The notes below the pieces were generated by a model. The model was not told where the DNA came from. It did not search any database and was given only the letters and a program-made list of their open reading frames with translations. Below are positions 8,045 to 16,598 of a stretch of 64,000 bases of DNA, one piece after another (positions within the stretch are counted from its first letter, which is position 1; every line of letters begins with the position of its first letter). Both the position numbers and the translations under genes were made by a program. The stretch is from an uncultured Planctomycetaceae bacterium (lineage in GTDB: Bacteria > Planctomycetota > Planctomycetia > Planctomycetales > Planctomycetaceae). The DNA lies in the NCBI GenBank assembly GCA_903861195.1, contig CAIOTJ010000268.1:35633-99632 (forward strand), given 5' to 3'.

Positions 8045-10408
8045 CTACTCTCGCAGCACGGGAAAGACCTCGAATGTTTTAAGAAATACTTGCCCCTGTC
8101 GGGTGAGGGTCGGTTTGTCTCCCCACTCGCGTACGATGCCGCGGCGGCCTGGGTCAAGCGTTTCGAGCGGCATGACCGCGGTGTCGATCCGCCACGGCTC
8201 TCCCAGCACTTTCAGTTCACGCAGCTGCCGGAACAGCGCGGGAGAGACGAACGGGGTATAGCCATAGTTTCCGGGCGAGCGGTACCTGAGAATCTCCAGC
8301 CAGTTCACATACAAATGCGTGATTCCCCGGTCGTCCAGGATCTGACGAATCTCATTGGCCGTCTTCAGAGGTCGGTCCGCGTGCTCGGCAAATCCGTCCG
8401 GCCCCATCCTCGCCTCGGCTCCCACCCAGTCTTCAAAAATCGAGTGGTCGAACACGGTGTTGTAAATCACCGGGAAACGTGCTTCGAACATCTCGGCATC
8501 ACCAATCGACAGGACCCGGCTGCCTCGTGGAAGTTGCTGGTTCAAGTGCACCAGTTCCGGGGCCGTGAACTCGGCCACAAATTTCGACGCGGAATCGAAT
8601 GACTCCAGAAACCCGTTGTAGCCCCCCCAGGGACTGACTGCGAAGTTGAAGTTCATCAGCCAGACCAGTGTCGCCACGGCCCGCAGCCCGAGCCGGGCCG
8701 TCCGCCCACTCCCCCAGTCCCCCACCTGCTGCCAGAGCCAGGCCCCCCCGGCCCCCGCCAATACGGCCACAACAGGCAACAGGGGAACCCAAAACCGGTC
8801 GAGCCGGTGGGTCAGACCCCAGACGGTGAAGAACTCCCAGCCCACCAGAACCCAGAGCCACCCAACCACCTGGCGTGTGGAGCGAGGCCACAGCGAAAGG
8901 GGGGCGAGGGCGAACAGCCAGGGGGTCTGCCAATCGTTCCGTCCCGCCATCTCCAATAACAGTGCAACGACGCTCGAGGGAGAAAAGTCGGTGGAACTGT
9001 GCGCCCGCCGCCATTTCTCGTTCAGCTCGGCATCCCAGTCGGCCCCCCCGAACAACGTCCACCCCAGGGGATAGACCGGGTTGCCGGTTTCCACCAGGTT
9101 CTTCAGTAGCCAAGGTCCGATGAATATGGCCAATCCTAGGGCCCAGGAACAAAGTCGAGTCGCCCACAGTTGCGACTTTCGGTTTTTGAAACCCGTGTGG
9201 AACGGCGTCGATGTTCCGTCTGCGTCAGTCGGAGTCCGAGAATCGCTCCGGACGAACGCTGTCACCGCCACAGCCGAGGGGATGACTACCGAGACCAACC
9301 CGGGGTACTTGCAGGCCATTGCTCCACCTGCGAGAGACCCCAGCCACAGCAGACAGCGGGCGTCGAGCTTGGGGAGCCGTGCGGTGCCATATTGTGTCTG
9401 TTCGGTTGCATGCGACTGTCGCCAGATCACCAACGCCAGCAGAGAGGCGGCGACATGAAAGCAGAGTGCCCCTTCGGTGTAGGCGATGGTACTGATCCGA
9501 CAGGTCCAGGGACTGGTGATCCAGATGAGGCCGGCCAAGACTCCGGCTGTGGATCCAAACAGACGGCGGGCAACCGCTCCAATCGCAGCGGCTGTCAGAA
9601 CGCCGTACAGGGACAGAACCAGCTTTCCTGCCACTGCACCGCGATACCAATCGTTCCGCACAATCATCGACCACAGTGTGAGCATCTCGGTCGCGAAGGG
9701 GAAGCTGGTATAGACGTTATGAGGCAACCAGTGGATTCGTCCCGCCTGCAGGTACTCGCGGGGACCCTGAAAGTGGTATTCATTCACATCGAAATCGTAG
9801 GAGGGCAACAGGGCCCCCAAGGCGATCACGAGCACGAACGGAGCGGCTATCCACCAACTCCAGTATTGAGTGCCCGTCTCCCGTGGGGTGAGAATTCCTT
9901 CGCCCGTTAAAGTGCAGGAACGTCCAGGCCAAAGGGCAAATACCCATCCCAGCAGTGAGGCCCCCACGATCATCGGACGCGACATCAGGCCGAACCATCC
10001 GCACCCCAGCGTCAAGACCGAGAGCCATGACAGTCCCAGTCCCACATTCAGTACCAGCTGTTCGCACCACCCCGCGGCAGGAGGGACGCCCATCCAGCGG
10101 CATGCCGCCCGTCCCCAACCCCAGGCGCAGATCCAGGCCATGAAGGCCACCCCCAACAGGTCCATTCTATCGGAGAGTTGGTGCCAGCCCGGCCCCCCGG
10201 GGCGCGGTTGGGGGAGGAAGACCCCAGAGATCAATTCGGGAGCCAGCAATCCCAGCGACAGCCGGTCAATCTCACCGTTATTTGACAGGGGGGTGAGGCA
10301 GAACCAAACGAGGAAGAGGGTCAGCCAGAGTGTTGAAATCACCCCCGGCACAACTCCCGTCCAGAGAGCGACCGGAGCGTGGCGTTGCTGGACGACCGGG
10401 CGAGTCAT
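8045..10408 (-). CDS. GT39-like integral membrane glycosyltransferase
   Basis: Predicted 787-residue protein with about a dozen hydrophobic segments and a soluble C-terminal part. The first extracytoplasmic loop carries SYDFDVNEYHFQGPREYL, which fits the acidic loop motif of the GT39/ArnT/PMT-type (GT-C fold) transferases that use polyprenyl-phosphate sugars. The C-terminal 200 residues have ISIGDAEMFEARFPV-like and FEDWV segments seen in planctomycete 'glycosyltransferase family 39' proteins. Inferred role: transfer of a lipid-linked sugar to a protein or envelope glycan on the outer face of the membrane. The start at 10408 is chosen because the ATG overlaps the stop of mfnB (10405-10407) in an ATGA arrangement, suggesting coupled translation; the frame runs further upstream inside mfnB. 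Donor and acceptor unknown. Confidence 0.75.
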   Translation of the reverse strand: MTRPVVQQRHAPVALWTGVVPGVISTLWLTLFLVWFCLTPLSNNGEIDRLSLGLLAPELISGVFLPQPRPGGPGWHQLSDRMDLLGVAFMAWICAWGWGRAACRWMGVPPAAGWCEQLVLNVGLGLSWLSVLTLGCGWFGLMSRPMIVGASLLGWVFALWPGRSCTLTGEGILTPRETGTQYWSWWIAAPFVLVIALGALLPSYDFDVNEYHFQGPREYLQAGRIHWLPHNVYTSFPFATEMLTLWSMIVRNDWYRGAVAGKLVLSLYGVLTAAAIGAVARRLFGSTAGVLAGLIWITSPWTCRISTIAYTEGALCFHVAASLLALVIWRQSHATEQTQYGTARLPKLDARCLLWLGSLAGGAMACKYPGLVSVVIPSAVAVTAFVRSDSRTPTDADGTSTPFHTGFKNRKSQLWATRLCSWALGLAIFIGPWLLKNLVETGNPVYPLGWTLFGGADWDAELNEKWRRAHSSTDFSPSSVVALLLEMAGRNDWQTPWLFALAPLSLWPRSTRQVVGWLWVLVGWEFFTVWGLTHRLDRFWVPLLPVVAVLAGAGGAWLWQQVGDWGSGRTARLGLRAVATLVWLMNFNFAVSPWGGYNGFLESFDSASKFVAEFTAPELVHLNQQLPRGSRVLSIGDAEMFEARFPVIYNTVFDHSIFEDWVGAEARMGPDGFAEHADRPLKTANEIRQILDDRGITHLYVNWLEILRYRSPGNYGYTPFVSPALFRQLRELKVLGEPWRIDTAVMPLETLDPGRRGIVREWGDKPTLTRQGQVFLKTFEVFPVLRE

Positions 10409-11199
10409 GTGTTCACGGAGGTCAGGGGGGAAGTTTCCTGCAAGACGGTCCGGGCTGGATCCGGTCTGGGGAGTGGGGCTCTGAGCGATTCGCGAAACCG
10501 TTCCAGTGCCCGGGTACACAGCGTTCCAGAGCGGTCGCCATCCGCACACGCGGCCGAGCGAATTCCCACAATTTCGGGACCAACTCGCCGCAGCAGTGGG
10601 ATGTCGGCTATTGTCAGACGCCCTGCCAGGGCGAGAGACAGCCCCAGTTCAAGAGCCCTGGCGTGTAATGTCTGTAATTGATCTTCCGAAAGGCAGCTGG
10701 TGAGGCCCGGGCCCTGTTTCCCCCAGGTGTCGATCAACACTCCCGAGCATCCCAGATGTCGAGCGATGCCCCAGAGATCTCCTGGGAAAGGGCTACGGGC
10801 GGCGGCGAAATCGGCATAGGTTGCCAGGATCCAGGCTGGGGGAGCGAGTTCCACCAGTGACGTGTTCTGTCGGTGATGATCGGCGAATCGTCGCTGCAGT
10901 CGGTCCAGTTGGGTCGCCACGTCCTGCGGCGTCAGCCCTGCCACCCCGACTTTGAGAAACCGAATTTCCGTCGGCAGCTCCGGGAGTGGCCGGTTGTCCG
11001 GCCATTCCGCCAGTTCCCCCAGGGCGATACTCAGCGGTGGAGCGTTGGGGGTGCCCGACACGCGTTGGGCGATTTGGGCGAGCACATCGGCGGCGGCCAT
11101 ACCCAGCGCGCCTTGCGACGGCTCCTTGACGTCCAGGATGCCGCACCCTCCTGCGCAAGCTACCTGAACCTCGGCCACCGACCGCACGCTGACGAGCAA
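10405..11199 (-). CDS. mfnB: (5-formylfuran-3-yl)methyl phosphate synthase (MfnB family, UPF0264/DUF556)
   Basis: Makes 4-(hydroxymethyl)-2-furancarboxaldehyde phosphate, an early step of methanofuran-type cofactor synthesis, from two glyceraldehyde-3-phosphate molecules. The sequence begins with LLVSVRSVAEVQVACAGGC and carries the Schiff-base lysine motif ILDVKEPSQGALG, then RFLKVGVAG, and VLIDTWGKQG, which supplies the second conserved Asp and Lys. The length (about 264 residues) fits the family (about 235). The start is uncertain: no ATG is available near the conserved N-terminus. I chose TTG at 11199, just before the first beta strand; TTG at 11229 or 11289 are alternatives. Planctomycetes use this cofactor in tetrahydromethanopterin-linked C1 transfer. 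The next gene (GT39-like) overlaps it by 4 bases but has no evident link to C1 metabolism. Confidence 0.85.
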   Translation of the reverse strand: MLVSVRSVAEVQVACAGGCGILDVKEPSQGALGMAAADVLAQIAQRVSGTPNAPPLSIALGELAEWPDNRPLPELPTEIRFLKVGVAGLTPQDVATQLDRLQRRFADHHRQNTSLVELAPPAWILATYADFAAARSPFPGDLWGIARHLGCSGVLIDTWGKQGPGLTSCLSEDQLQTLHARALELGLSLALAGRLTIADIPLLRRVGPEIVGIRSAACADGDRSGTLCTRALERFRESLRAPLPRPDPARTVLQETSPLTSVNT

Positions 11200-11289
11200 T
11201 TGAGGAGGCGAAGGGAACGGGGTAGGCAAGATGCAGAATCTGTGAAGGGGAGGAAAGCGTGGCGAACTGCCGTTGCCCAGACGGGGCAA

Positions 11290-11745
11290 AGCTGCAAGAA
11301 TACTAGGATTGACGGGGCATGCTCGCCACCCCGCCCGCGAGGGTCATTGTGCCTGATCAGAGTTCGTCCACCACAAATGATTCGCGGTGAGGTGTTTGAG
11401 TTCCGTTGCTTGGCAGGGCCCGGTCGTTTCCATTGTGGATTCCGACGGTTTTCTTGCCGCCCCCCCCTCCCAGACTGCCGCATGTTCCACCGCTTCGATC
11501 GGCCTCCAGACGCCTAGGCTTTCCGTCAGGAGACGTGCCGTCCTTTCTCCGGGAAGTGTCGGCGGTGTGAGTCTTTTATTGGCAGCCTTCCCGATCAGTC
11601 GAAGCTTCGACTGGTTACCTGAGACACCAGACAGATAACCTCTTCCAGGTTTATGACCGCTGGTGTTATTGATTCCCGGTCTGGTTCCGGTGAACTGTGT
11701 TTCCCTCGTGCCGGGCTCCTGTTCTTTCTCCCCCCCAGCGTTCCC
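11290..11745. other. Divergent intergenic region between mfnB and typA
   Basis: About 450-550 bases separate the two divergently transcribed genes and must hold both promoters. Open frames on both strands here have no protein-like content. A weak dyad lies around 11611-11642 (ggttacctg ... cagataacct). No RNA gene recognised. Confidence 0.35.
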
Positions 11746-13575
11746 ATGATTCGTCAAGACATCCGCAATATCGCCATCATCGCCCACGTTGACCACGGGA
11801 AGACCACCCTGGTCGATTGCCTGCTCCGGCAGAGCGGGCTGTTCCGTGACTCACAGTTGGTGGGAGACTGCATTCTCGATTCGAACGATCTCGAGCGCGA
11901 GCGGGGCATCACGATTCTCGCGAAGAACATCGCCCTGATGTACAAGGGGGTAAAGATCAATATCATCGACACCCCAGGGCACGCCGACTTTGGAGGTGAG
12001 GTGGAACGGGTGCTGAAAATGGCCGACGGCGTGCTGATGCTGGTCGATGCCGCCGAGGGAACCAAGCCCCAAACCCGTTTCGTGCTGCGGAAGGCGCTGG
12101 AATGCGGCCTGAAGCCGGTGGTGGTGGTCAACAAGATCGACCGTCCCGATGCCCGCCCCAACGAGGCTCTCTCCGAGGCCTTCGACCTGTTTGTCGAACT
12201 GGGGGCCGATGATGAAGCGCTCGACTTCCCGTACATCTTCGCCAGCGGCCGGTCGGGCTTTGCCACTCACGACCCGGCGGTAAAGACCGAGAACATCTAT
12301 CCGCTGCTCGACCTGGTGCTCGAGAAGGTGCCGGCCCCCGAAGTGGATCCCACCGCTCCGCTGCAGATGATGGTCACCACGCTGCTCTGGTCCGACTACG
12401 TCGGACGGATCGCCACAGGGCGGGTCGCCGCCGGTACGATCCGGAAGGGTCAGAAGGTGGTCATGCTGAAGGCTGACGGTCGATCTGTGAACTGCGAAGT
12501 GGTGAACCTCGAATCGTTCGACAAACTGGGGCGGACCCCGGTGGAAGAGGCCTCGGCGGGAGATATCGTGGCAATCACCGGCCTGCCCGACCCGGAGATT
12601 GGCGACACGGTCGCCTGCCCGCAAAATCCCTCGGCACTCGAACGGATCAGCGTCGATGAGCCGACCCTGACAATGCTGTTTACCATCAACTCGTCTCCCC
12701 TCGCGGGGCGTGACGGCAAGTTTGTGACCAGCCGACACCTGCGCAACCGGCTGATGCGCGAACTGGAATCAAATGTGGCGATGCGGGTTGAGACGGTTGC
12801 CAACAGCGACAACTTCCAAGTCTCGGGACGCGGGCTGTTGCACCTGGGAATCCTGATCGAGACTATGCGCCGTGAGGGTTACGAGCTGTCGATTGGGAAG
12901 CCCGAGGTAATCCGGAAGATGATCGATGGCAAGCTCCACGAGCCATTCGAGATTCTCACCGTGGACGTTCCGACGACCGACATGGGACCGGTAATGGAGT
13001 CGGTTGGTGCCCGGCGGGGTCAGGTGCTGGATATCAAGGCGGGTAACACCGGAATGACGCACCTGCAGTTTCTGATTCCGGCCCGCGGGCTGATTGGCCT
13101 TCGGACCCGGCTGCTGAACGCCACCAAGGGTGAGGCGATCATGCACCACCGGTTCGACTCGTACCGTCCCTGCGAGGCTGATCTGCCAAAGCGGTCGAAC
13201 GGCGTGCTGGTTTCCCAAGAGAATGGCCGAGCGGTGGCCTACGCGCTCTGGAAACTGCAAGAACGGGCGGAGATGTTCGTGAATCCCGGCGACGACGTGT
13301 ACGAGGGGCTGATTGTGGGAGAGAACTCCCGCGATAATGACATGGTGGTCAATCCCTGCAAGGAAAAGAAACTCACCAACATCCGCACCACCTCGGCCGA
13401 TGACGCGATTATCTTGCAGCCCCCCCGGCAGATGTCGCTCGAGCAGGCACTCGAATACATCGAGGAGGACGAGTATGTCGAGGTGACCCCCAAGGTCATC
13501 CGCCTGCGCAAAATGCTGCTCTCGGAAGCCGCCCGCAAGCGCGGCGGCCGACTGAGCAAGCAGAGTGTGGAATAG
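11746..13575 (+). CDS. typA: Translational GTPase TypA/BipA
   Basis: A ribosome-associated GTPase of about 609 residues, the normal length for the family. It starts MIRQDIRNIAIIAHVDHGKTT (G1 P-loop), followed by the G2 RERGITILAKN, G3 DTPGHADFGGEVER, G4 VVNKIDRPDARP and G5-region sequences typical of BipA, then the elongation-factor-like domains II, III and V and the BipA-specific C-terminal domain (SNGVLVSQENGRAVAYALW and DMVVNPCKEKKLTNIR). BipA helps 50S assembly and stress or cold adaptation. The start at 11746 is the family start; the frame is open upstream to 11653 with non-family sequence. The gene is followed after 44 bases by a strong hairpin. No abnormal features. Confidence 0.97.
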   Translation: MIRQDIRNIAIIAHVDHGKTTLVDCLLRQSGLFRDSQLVGDCILDSNDLERERGITILAKNIALMYKGVKINIIDTPGHADFGGEVERVLKMADGVLMLVDAAEGTKPQTRFVLRKALECGLKPVVVVNKIDRPDARPNEALSEAFDLFVELGADDEALDFPYIFASGRSGFATHDPAVKTENIYPLLDLVLEKVPAPEVDPTAPLQMMVTTLLWSDYVGRIATGRVAAGTIRKGQKVVMLKADGRSVNCEVVNLESFDKLGRTPVEEASAGDIVAITGLPDPEIGDTVACPQNPSALERISVDEPTLTMLFTINSSPLAGRDGKFVTSRHLRNRLMRELESNVAMRVETVANSDNFQVSGRGLLHLGILIETMRREGYELSIGKPEVIRKMIDGKLHEPFEILTVDVPTTDMGPVMESVGARRGQVLDIKAGNTGMTHLQFLIPARGLIGLRTRLLNATKGEAIMHHRFDSYRPCEADLPKRSNGVLVSQENGRAVAYALWKLQERAEMFVNPGDDVYEGLIVGENSRDNDMVVNPCKEKKLTNIRTTSADDAIILQPPRQMSLEQALEYIEEDEYVEVTPKVIRLRKMLLSEAARKRGGRLSKQSVE

Positions 13576-13619
13576 ATGGCAAACTCCCGGGAAGATCCCC
13601 GTCTGGCGCCAATTCAAAA

Positions 13620-13655
13620 GTGTACCTCGCGCAAACTCGTTCGCGCGAGGTACAC
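13620..13655. terminator. 13-bp perfect inverted repeat downstream of typA
   Basis: Arms gtgtacctcgcgc (13620-13632) and gcgcgaggtacac (13643-13655) are perfectly complementary, with a 10-base loop. It begins 44 bases after the typA stop. No T-run follows on the forward strand, so a classical intrinsic terminator is not demonstrated; it could act with Rho, stabilise the typA mRNA end, or be a dispersed palindromic element. Confidence 0.5.
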
Positions 13656-13740
13656 GCAAGAGTTGCGCCCCCGGTCCGGTCCTGTGCGTCCTTAGGGCTA
13701 ACTCAACCTACCCATTCAGTACGATCCTGTGCGAAGAGCG

Positions 13741-13758
13741 ACATCCACTTTTGGATGT
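13741..13758. terminator. Short hairpin next to the 3' end of the small membrane protein gene
   Basis: Arms acatcca (13741-13747) and tggatgt (13752-13758) with a CTTT loop. It lies just beyond the stop of the reverse-strand gene ending at 13765, a position expected of a 3' hairpin. No T-run is seen, so the call is tentative. Confidence 0.3.
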
Positions 13759-13764
13759 GTTGCG

Positions 13765-14187
13765 TCAAGAGGGGGGCGGAGATTCATTTGGGAGGAGTGT
13801 TGGGGGGAAGACCCGCCGGGAAATTTTGTACCAGACGGTGCCCGCCAGGGTCACCAGTAGCAGCCACTCGACCGCCAAAACCGGTCTGTGGATTTCAAAT
13901 TCGTGCGATTCAAAGAGTGAGTCTGAAGAGGGATTCGGTGGATTCCTGGTGGTTGTCCACTTGGATCCAGACAACAGCCAGTCGAATCCGGCGAACGACG
14001 CCTTGCGGACTGCAACCCGCTCCGACCAATACAGAGTCTGTCGCCGTTGGCACTCGACCTCCCGCCAGGGTGGCAAGGCGATTGTCAGCAGCAGACAGGG
14101 GAGTGTGGTGAGCATCAGAGTGACTGCGAGGCCCAGGTGTCCGAATCCACGGCCCACAGTGTCTGAACGGGTTGTTGAATGCAACAT
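13765..14187 (-). CDS. Small hypothetical membrane protein
   Basis: Predicted protein of about 140 residues with two hydrophobic segments: residues about 17-38 (HLGLAVTLMLTTLPCLLL) and near the C-terminus (VEWLLLVTLAGTVWYKI), with a polar region of about 60 residues between them containing ERVAVRKASFAGFDWLLSG. That arrangement would place the middle part in the periplasm. No family is recognised. The ATG at 14187 is preceded in frame by a TTG. Support is the paired membrane segments and the hairpin just past the stop; there is no conserved neighbour. Confidence 0.5.
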   Translation of the reverse strand: MLHSTTRSDTVGRGFGHLGLAVTLMLTTLPCLLLTIALPPWREVECQRRQTLYWSERVAVRKASFAGFDWLLSGSKWTTTRNPPNPSSDSLFESHEFEIHRPVLAVEWLLLVTLAGTVWYKISRRVFPPTLLPNESPPPS

Positions 14188-14288
14188 CAAGGGGACCTGT
14201 CAAAGAGCCAAAATCCTGTTCTCTGGGATTCGCCAGCTGTTCGAAGTGCTGGAAATCTTGAGAACTACGTAACTGTCCGTAAGCGACC

Positions 14289-14657
14289 TCAACGTGATGC
14301 TTTCCCCTTCGTGTTTTCCTTCCCAATTCTCGTCGGGACTCCAAAGGCCAACACCAGGCCGGGGAGGTCCCGCGTGACTACCGCATCTCCGCCGATCAAT
14401 GTCACGGGGACGATCTGCACATGATCGATCACAGTCAAGCCGATGCTGACTTTAACTCTGTCTGCAATCCGGAAAACACCGCCAATGTTCGCTCCAGGAT
14501 CGATATTGGTATCGTCTGCGATGAAGACAGAATTGATACTCTGAGGTTCTCGGTTGATCATCAACCGTTCGCCAATCACTCTATTCCAGTTGGCCATAGT
14601 GTAACGGTTTCCCTCCGAGACGATCGTTTCGTTCCAGTCATTGGACGTCAGAAGCAA
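14289..14657 (-). pseudogene. Fragment of a hexapeptide-repeat (left-handed beta-helix) acyltransferase
   Basis: The reverse-strand frame reads like the C-terminal half of a NeuD/WbbJ-type sugar O-acyltransferase: imperfect hexapeptides in FIADDTNIDPGANIGG and DHVQIVP, then GGDAVVTRDLPGLVLAFGVP, which matches the family ending G-A-V-V-T-R-D-V-P-x-x-x-x-x-G-V-P-A-R-V. The catalytic His region and several coils are missing and the periodicity breaks in the middle (RIADRVKVSIGLTVI), so I read this as a decayed or internally deleted gene. A small intact member of the fold is possible but less likely. Confidence 0.5.
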
Positions 14658-14735
14658 GATCTTTAGCCAGCTTCGGCTTCAGCCGTTGGTTATGAAAAGG
14701 TGCATCCGTAAATCCCGCTGCTGAAAGCTGCTGCC

Positions 14736-16151
14736 TCAGGCAAGAATCTCGTCAATCACCCGGCCATGGACGTCGGTCAGGCGGAACTCGCGTCCCGCGT
14801 GGCGATAGGTGAGTTGCTCGTGATCGAGCCCCAGCAAGTCGAGCAGGGTCGCGTGCAGATCGTGCATCTGTACCTTCCCTTCGACCGCCTTGTGCCCGAA
14901 CTCATCGGTGGCTCCAAATGCAAACCCAGGCTTCACTCCGCCCCCCGCCAGCCAGGAAGTGAAGCCCTGGGGATTGTGATCCCGGCCCGTGCCGTTCTTT
15001 TCGGCATAGGGAGTTCTCCCAAATTCGCCCCCCCACCAGACCAGCGTGTCGGCCAGCAGGCCACGCTGTCCCAGATCGGCCAGCAGGGCGGCAATTGGTT
15101 GATCGCAGGCTCGCGCGTGGTCGGCATGTTTCGGCAGATTCGAGTGCTGGTCCCAGGCAGGATTGGCGGTGTTGTCGCCATACGTCACCTGGATGAATCG
15201 CGTTCCTGCTTCGCATAGCCGGCGAGCCATCAGACACAGTCGACCGAACTGCTCCGTCTCGGGTTTGTCGAGTCCGTAAGCTGTTCGGGTTGCCTGGGTT
15301 TCCCGAGCAAGATTCAGGACATCGGGCACCTGGGTCTGCATTCGCCAGGCCAACTCGTAAGATTCGATGAGGGCGTCGAAGGCTGATTCGCGCGGGGCGA
15401 CCGCCAGTTGCTCGGCGTTCAGCGTCTGGATCAGCTCGAGTTGACGGCGCTGACGAGGCAAATTGCCGTCGTGTGGTCCCAGATTTCGCACAGAGGCCTG
15501 ACTCGCGGGAGATCCCGCCCGGCCGAGCGCAGTCCCCTGATAACGTGCGGGCAAAAACGCTGCGCTATAGTTGCGTGGCCCCCCATTGCCTGCCGATGGG
15601 GCGAGGGTGACGAACGCGGGTAGGTTCTCGTTCTCGGTGCCCAGGCCGTAGGTGACCCACGATCCGAAACTGGGGCGCACCTGATTGGTGGAGCCGCAAT
15701 GCAAAAAAAGCGTGGCTGGTCCATGAGCGACCCCTTCGGTCTGCATTCCATGGAGGAAGCACAGGTCATCGACATGCCGGGCTGTAAGGGGAAACAGTTC
15801 CGAAACCCATCGACCCGAGTCGCCATATTGACGGAAGCTCCAGGGGGACTGCAGAACCCGTTGCATAGTGCCCCGCTGCCCGGTATTGGCAATCGCCCGG
15901 GAATCATCAAACGCCATCTGCTTGCCATCGCGGGCTACCAACAGCGGCTTGAAGTCGAAGGTGTCGACCTGGCTCGGCCCCCCTTGCATAAACAGGAAAA
16001 TGATCCGCTGAGCCCGGGGAGTGTGATGAGCCCGGCGCTGGGTTGCCCGGGACGCACTGCCTCCGTTCTGCGCGGCCAGAACCTGGGCCACGAGGGCTCC
16101 AAACCCACAGGCCGAGTTCCGCAACCAGGTTCGTCGTGACAGGAAATCCAT
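14736..16151 (-). CDS. DUF1501 domain-containing protein (orphan copy)
   Basis: A 471-residue exported protein with an RR-containing N-terminus (SRRTWLRNSACGFGALVA) resembling a Tat signal. The DUF1501 (PF07394) core is clear: IIFLFMQGGPSQVDTFDFKP, a region with MQTEGVAHGPATLFLHCGS, GRLCLMARRLCEAGTRFIQV, and GGEFGRTPYAEKNGTGRDHNP, ending DVHGRVIDEILA. DUF1501 proteins are related in fold to alkaline phosphatases and sulfatases, but their reaction is unknown. They are normally encoded directly after a DUF1549/DUF1553 cytochrome gene. Here no partner exists: upstream is the divergent pseudogene block at 16223-17237 and downstream the acyltransferase fragment. Loss of a former partner through local decay is one possible explanation. 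Confidence 0.9.
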   Translation of the reverse strand: MDFLSRRTWLRNSACGFGALVAQVLAAQNGGSASRATQRRAHHTPRAQRIIFLFMQGGPSQVDTFDFKPLLVARDGKQMAFDDSRAIANTGQRGTMQRVLQSPWSFRQYGDSGRWVSELFPLTARHVDDLCFLHGMQTEGVAHGPATLFLHCGSTNQVRPSFGSWVTYGLGTENENLPAFVTLAPSAGNGGPRNYSAAFLPARYQGTALGRAGSPASQASVRNLGPHDGNLPRQRRQLELIQTLNAEQLAVAPRESAFDALIESYELAWRMQTQVPDVLNLARETQATRTAYGLDKPETEQFGRLCLMARRLCEAGTRFIQVTYGDNTANPAWDQHSNLPKHADHARACDQPIAALLADLGQRGLLADTLVWWGGEFGRTPYAEKNGTGRDHNPQGFTSWLAGGGVKPGFAFGATDEFGHKAVEGKVQMHDLHATLLDLLGLDHEQLTYRHAGREFRLTDVHGRVIDEILA

Positions 16152-16222
16152 GAGTGAATCTTACCCTTGGCAGGGATCTAACGGAAATCGAATCGCGAAT
16201 TGGCCGCGCGCAGCCCCCTCCC

Positions 16223-16591
16223 GTTAGAACTCTGTGGGTGCAGCGGACAGGTAAGGGGCCGCGATGGATTCCCGATCTCAAACGGTGGTACAAGTCAGAT
16301 CACCTGCGGCAGATCAATGAGGAGACTGACTTGCTGAAGACGATTTCTGAACCGACTCGCAAGCCAGGTGAGTAAAAGCTGGTCTGGGACGGCACCGATC
16401 ATGCCGGTAAGGTGGGATCTCCTGAAGAGTACACGGTTTCGATTGAGGCGGCGCGTGAGCATGGGACTGACCAGATCATCCGCAAGAAAGTAAAGTTCGA
16501 TCGGGAAGCGGTCCTGGAACCGCTGCCCGGCAATCTGGAAATCAAGTCGGCCTCACTGCATTACCGCAAACGTGTCGTCAAACCCCGCTGA
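16223..16591 (+). pseudogene. DUF2271 protein pseudogene (in-frame stop, N-terminus missing)
   Basis: The frame encodes the C-terminal part of a DUF2271 (PF10029) periplasmic protein: VRTLWVQRTGKGPRWIPDL, KRWYKSDHLRQINEETDLL, KTISEPTRKPGE, then a TAA at 16373-16375, then in the same frame KLVWDGTDHAGK, EEYTVSIEAAREHGT, IRKKVKF and NLEIKSASLHYRK before the terminal TGA. In family members the position of the TAA is usually Tyr in GEYKLVWDGTD, so a single base change explains the stop. The N-terminal half with the signal peptide is absent. It is directly followed by the PepSY pseudogene, its usual partner. Confidence 0.8.
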
Positions 16592-16598
16592 GCCCCCT

